A DNA stretch of 8,148 bases from SIG471 sp045638565 (GTDB taxonomy: Bacteria; Bacillota; Clostridia; Oscillospirales; Butyricicoccaceae). Positions 5,886-8,148 of this stretch are shown in pieces; the stretch's first letter is position 1, and each line of letters opens with the position of its first letter. The translations under genes were made by a program, and so were the position numbers. The DNA lies in the NCBI GenBank assembly GCA_045638565.1, contig JAZUBN010000042.1:1-8148 (forward strand). The letters run 5' to 3'. The notes under the pieces were generated by a model. It was given only the letters and a program-made list of their open reading frames with translations, made no database searches and was not told the DNA's origin.

Positions 5886-5914
5886 TTGACCGTATGGGTT
5901 ATATTTGGTAAAAT
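5886..5914 (+). promoter_or_regulatory. Promoter of the long divergent gene
   Basis: A TTGACC -35 (5886-5891), a 17-base spacer and a TAAAAT -10 (5909-5914) with TGG before it form a strong extended -10 promoter. Transcription would start near 5921, leaving a leader of about 20 bases with GGAGG at 5930-5934. TTTGGTAAAAT (5904-5914) differs at one base from the arm of the inverted repeat at the TetR promoter. Confidence 0.7.
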
Positions 5915-5941
5915 TAAAGAAAAAGCGTTGGAGGCATTTTT

Positions 5942-8148
5942 ATGGCTAAACTGCGTATTGACAATAAAACCGATATAAAAAAGGCGCTGGATGCCGCATT
6001 GCTCTGTGGCTTTATGGCTGAGAGCTCACTTTTCCCAGTTATAAATCCGGGGGATGAAATTGAAGTCCCTGACGACATTTCTGCATCTGCCCCGCCTGCA
6101 AACTATACACCTGCTCATAAGGCAGGTCCGCTCTGGCAGACAGATTTCAGAAAGAAAAAGGGACTTGAAAATCTGCTTAGCGAAGGTATGTTTTTAACCG
6201 ATACCGACTATGATTTTCTGCCCGACAGAATAGATGTAAAGTTTGCTCTTCCTGAAACTTCCGATGAGTATTTGCTTTGCGCCGCCTGCAATCTGGCTTA
6301 CCGTTTCGGCATGGAAACAACAGGCATTGAAGGCAGTATATATGCCGATGATAATTATAACGGCAAGTTAATTTACTTTACAGGAGAAAATGCTCCTGAG
6401 ATTATTTTAGAGGATAACGGAAATGTAAAAATCAACGGTCACGGCGAAGAACTGCTTACATTTATTTCCAGTTTGTGCAATACGTTCCCTAAGCTTGATG
6501 CCTTTTATACATGGCGCGATGAGCTGATGAAAATGACCGATGATTTAGTATTCCGAAGCATTGACGGACAGTTTGCCTATGCCAATGCATTCGATGGCAA
6601 CCGCACCCTTTATCACACTCCTGACAAAGAATCACGCATTGCTGATTATTTTGCCAAAACCTCCCTCAATGCTATCCCATACAACACTCCGAAAGAGGTA
6701 TGGAGCAAGGATTTTGCCTATCCATGGGAGGCTGACGAGTTCGTTCGTATTTTTGAAGAAAATGTTCTTCCTCTGCTCAATCGCGGTGACACGATATATG
6801 TCGAAGGCGCGCTGAGTGAAGACAAGGATGTGCGTGCCGATGTGCTAAGCCAGATTATTCGATCCGCCTTTGCAAAGGGTATCAATATCGAGGAAACTCA
6901 GATTGTGTGCGCCTACAAGCAGGGATTTTCGTGGATAGATGAAGTTGTCATTCCTCAGCTCAGATGCCTTGTCAACGATAAGATTACCATATCCTTCAAG
7001 CCTTATCTTGCGCCCGGCGAGACCGAATGGCGTGATGAAAACGGCGCAACGCCTTCATACAACAATGTGGGTGGCGGAAGCGAAAACAAGTGGCTTGATC
7101 TGCCTATCCGCTATCTTCAGGAGCTTTATCCTATCGAGGATATGATTGTAAATCAGCTGAAAATCGACCGTGACAACATAGTTTTTGCCCTTCTTGACAC
7201 AGACGAAGATATCACTTATGCCGTCGAAGCTGCAGGAATGCGTTTTACATACAAGGCTCACGCTTCCGAACGTCCTTTTATGAATGAGTATCCGCAGATG
7301 GGCAAGGTACATCCGTCGACAGGATATATAAAGGTTATAAAAGAGAGCGAAACCCTTTTTGAATCTGATATAAAGACCGACCTTGAGCGAATCTGGGACA
7401 GTTATCAGGCTGAGGTGCTGCCAGCTGTAAAAGAATGGTGCGAACAGAAATATCCGAATATTTCAAGTGAAAATCAGCCCTTCTTCTCGCAGCTTAAATT
7501 GGAAATTTCTGTAAGTGAACCAGATTATCGTCTTGAAAGCCGTGAGGATATGATTTCCTCCCTTGATGCTCTGCATGAAGATATGTATTTCCTGGGAGGC
7601 GACTATTTCAAGAATTATGGCACTGAAAAATGCGGAGCTTTATTTGATGCGCCCGGCCTTATTCTTCCTGTGATTCACAATTCCAAGGGCGCTCCTCGCT
7701 TTACTGCTACACTTTATGAAAACACAGCCGACACCCCTTATCTTGAAACGGACGGCAAAATCGCGGCTCAGCCATTGAATCGAGATGATATTTCCCTCTT
7801 TATCAGCCGTATTTCATACGAAAACGGACTTGTTTTTGACATTACTGCACAGGGTGTGGAGGAATCTGCCCTTGCCTCCTATACTGAACTTATCGGCAAA
7901 AATGTCATTACACGAGGTATTGGCAAAATGAACTTTATTGCCGACAGCGGCAATATCCATACAGCCTGTCCGCAGAGGGAAACTATTAAAAAATGTAAAA
8001 ATATAGAAGATATCGACATCCATGAAGGTCAGCTTTTCAGCTATGAAATGTATATCGACCTTATGAATGAGCTGAAGCAGGTTGATGGTATTGAAATATT
8101 CGAGACCGCTACTTCTGCAGTATATGGCGGCAAAGTCTATGCCGTATG
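5942..8148 (+). CDS. Large cytosolic protein, probable M14-type zinc carboxypeptidase homologue (partial, C-terminus beyond the window)
   Basis: The frame is open from ATG 5942 to the right edge, 735 codons plus two bases, with no stop. GGAGG at 5930-5934, 7 bases before the ATG, fixes the start. There is no signal peptide and no membrane segment, so it appears cytosolic. The sequence is acidic and mixed alpha/beta, without internal repeats that I can see. I do not recognise the first 540 residues. LHEDMYF (544-550) and the last 35 residues (701-735, YEMYIDLMNELK then TATSAVYGGKVYAV) resemble the lead-in to an M14 peptidase domain, where a 'Y..Y...L..L' helix and a strand ending in 'YEGR.I.A..' precede the zinc-binding HxxE. 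That zinc motif would lie just past the edge and is not seen, so the assignment is inference. The gene is divergent from the riboswitch-TetR unit and could be its target. Confidence 0.6.
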   Translation, partial: MAKLRIDNKTDIKKALDAALLCGFMAESSLFPVINPGDEIEVPDDISASAPPANYTPAHKAGPLWQTDFRKKKGLENLLSEGMFLTDTDYDFLPDRIDVKFALPETSDEYLLCAACNLAYRFGMETTGIEGSIYADDNYNGKLIYFTGENAPEIILEDNGNVKINGHGEELLTFISSLCNTFPKLDAFYTWRDELMKMTDDLVFRSIDGQFAYANAFDGNRTLYHTPDKESRIADYFAKTSLNAIPYNTPKEVWSKDFAYPWEADEFVRIFEENVLPLLNRGDTIYVEGALSEDKDVRADVLSQIIRSAFAKGINIEETQIVCAYKQGFSWIDEVVIPQLRCLVNDKITISFKPYLAPGETEWRDENGATPSYNNVGGGSENKWLDLPIRYLQELYPIEDMIVNQLKIDRDNIVFALLDTDEDITYAVEAAGMRFTYKAHASERPFMNEYPQMGKVHPSTGYIKVIKESETLFESDIKTDLERIWDSYQAEVLPAVKEWCEQKYPNISSENQPFFSQLKLEISVSEPDYRLESREDMISSLDALHEDMYFLGGDYFKNYGTEKCGALFDAPGLILPVIHNSKGAPRFTATLYENTADTPYLETDGKIAAQPLNRDDISLFISRISYENGLVFDITAQGVEESALASYTELIGKNVITRGIGKMNFIADSGNIHTACPQRETIKKCKNIEDIDIHEGQLFSYEMYIDLMNELKQVDGIEIFETATSAVYGGKVYAV

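Noticed and set aside
5882..5899. ACCC...GGGT around the -35 as a MerR-type operator.
   Set aside because: MerR-family promoters have 19-20 base spacers; this one has 17, the arms are only 4 bases, and no MerR gene is present.
1..8148. Transposase, phage, CRISPR, toxin-antitoxin or tRNA signals.
   Set aside because: No direct-repeat arrays, terminal inverted repeats, integrase or transposase motifs or tRNA-like cloverleafs were found on either strand by eye.

Overview
The window looks like a chromosomal segment from a low-to-mid GC Gram-positive Clostridia, most likely a gut Ruminococcaceae/Oscillospiraceae-type organism. This is inferred from strong GGAGG-type ribosome binding sites, AT-rich intergenic regions with TG-extended -10 promoters, a DhaS-like TetR regulator, a C_GCAxxG_C_C redox protein and a MATE exporter of the Firmicutes style. 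No mobile element, CRISPR array, tRNA or rRNA was seen.

Layout. At 1-275 (-) is the start of a C_GCAxxG_C_C family gene that runs off the left edge. It is divergent from a MATE efflux gene at 408-1796 (+), and each has its own promoter in the 130-base gap. The MATE gene converges on a four-gene minus-strand block and shares a bidirectional terminator with it (1804-1830). Read 5' to 3', the block holds an alpha/beta hydrolase of the monoacylglycerol-lipase type (3994-4920), a yaaA peroxide-stress gene overlapping it by ATGA (3227-3997), an unrecognised Cys/His-rich membrane protein (2428-3168) and a metal-dependent cyclase-family hydrolase 3 bases behind it (1834-2424). There is one promoter before the hydrolase and a second, internal one before the membrane protein, so this reads as two coupled gene pairs.

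At 5132-5641 (-) is a small DhaS-like TetR/AcrR regulator. A 300-base intergenic region (5642-5941) separates it from a divergent long gene (5942 to the right edge, +). That gene has no signal peptide, is at least 735 codons long and ends in what looks like the lead-in to an M14 zinc-carboxypeptidase domain.

The most interesting element is the leader of the TetR transcript. On the minus strand it carries the two conserved P1-flanking motifs of the yybP-ykoY manganese riboswitch (GGAGUAG and CAAGA). The 3' strand of P1 is also part of the 5' arm of a perfect 13-bp intrinsic terminator 20 bases before the TetR start codon. This would be a manganese-dependent antitermination switch placed on a transcriptional regulator rather than on a metal exporter. 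An imperfect 25-bp inverted repeat sits on the TetR promoter, with a related half-site in the divergent promoter. This suggests, but does not prove, that the regulator controls itself and the long divergent gene.
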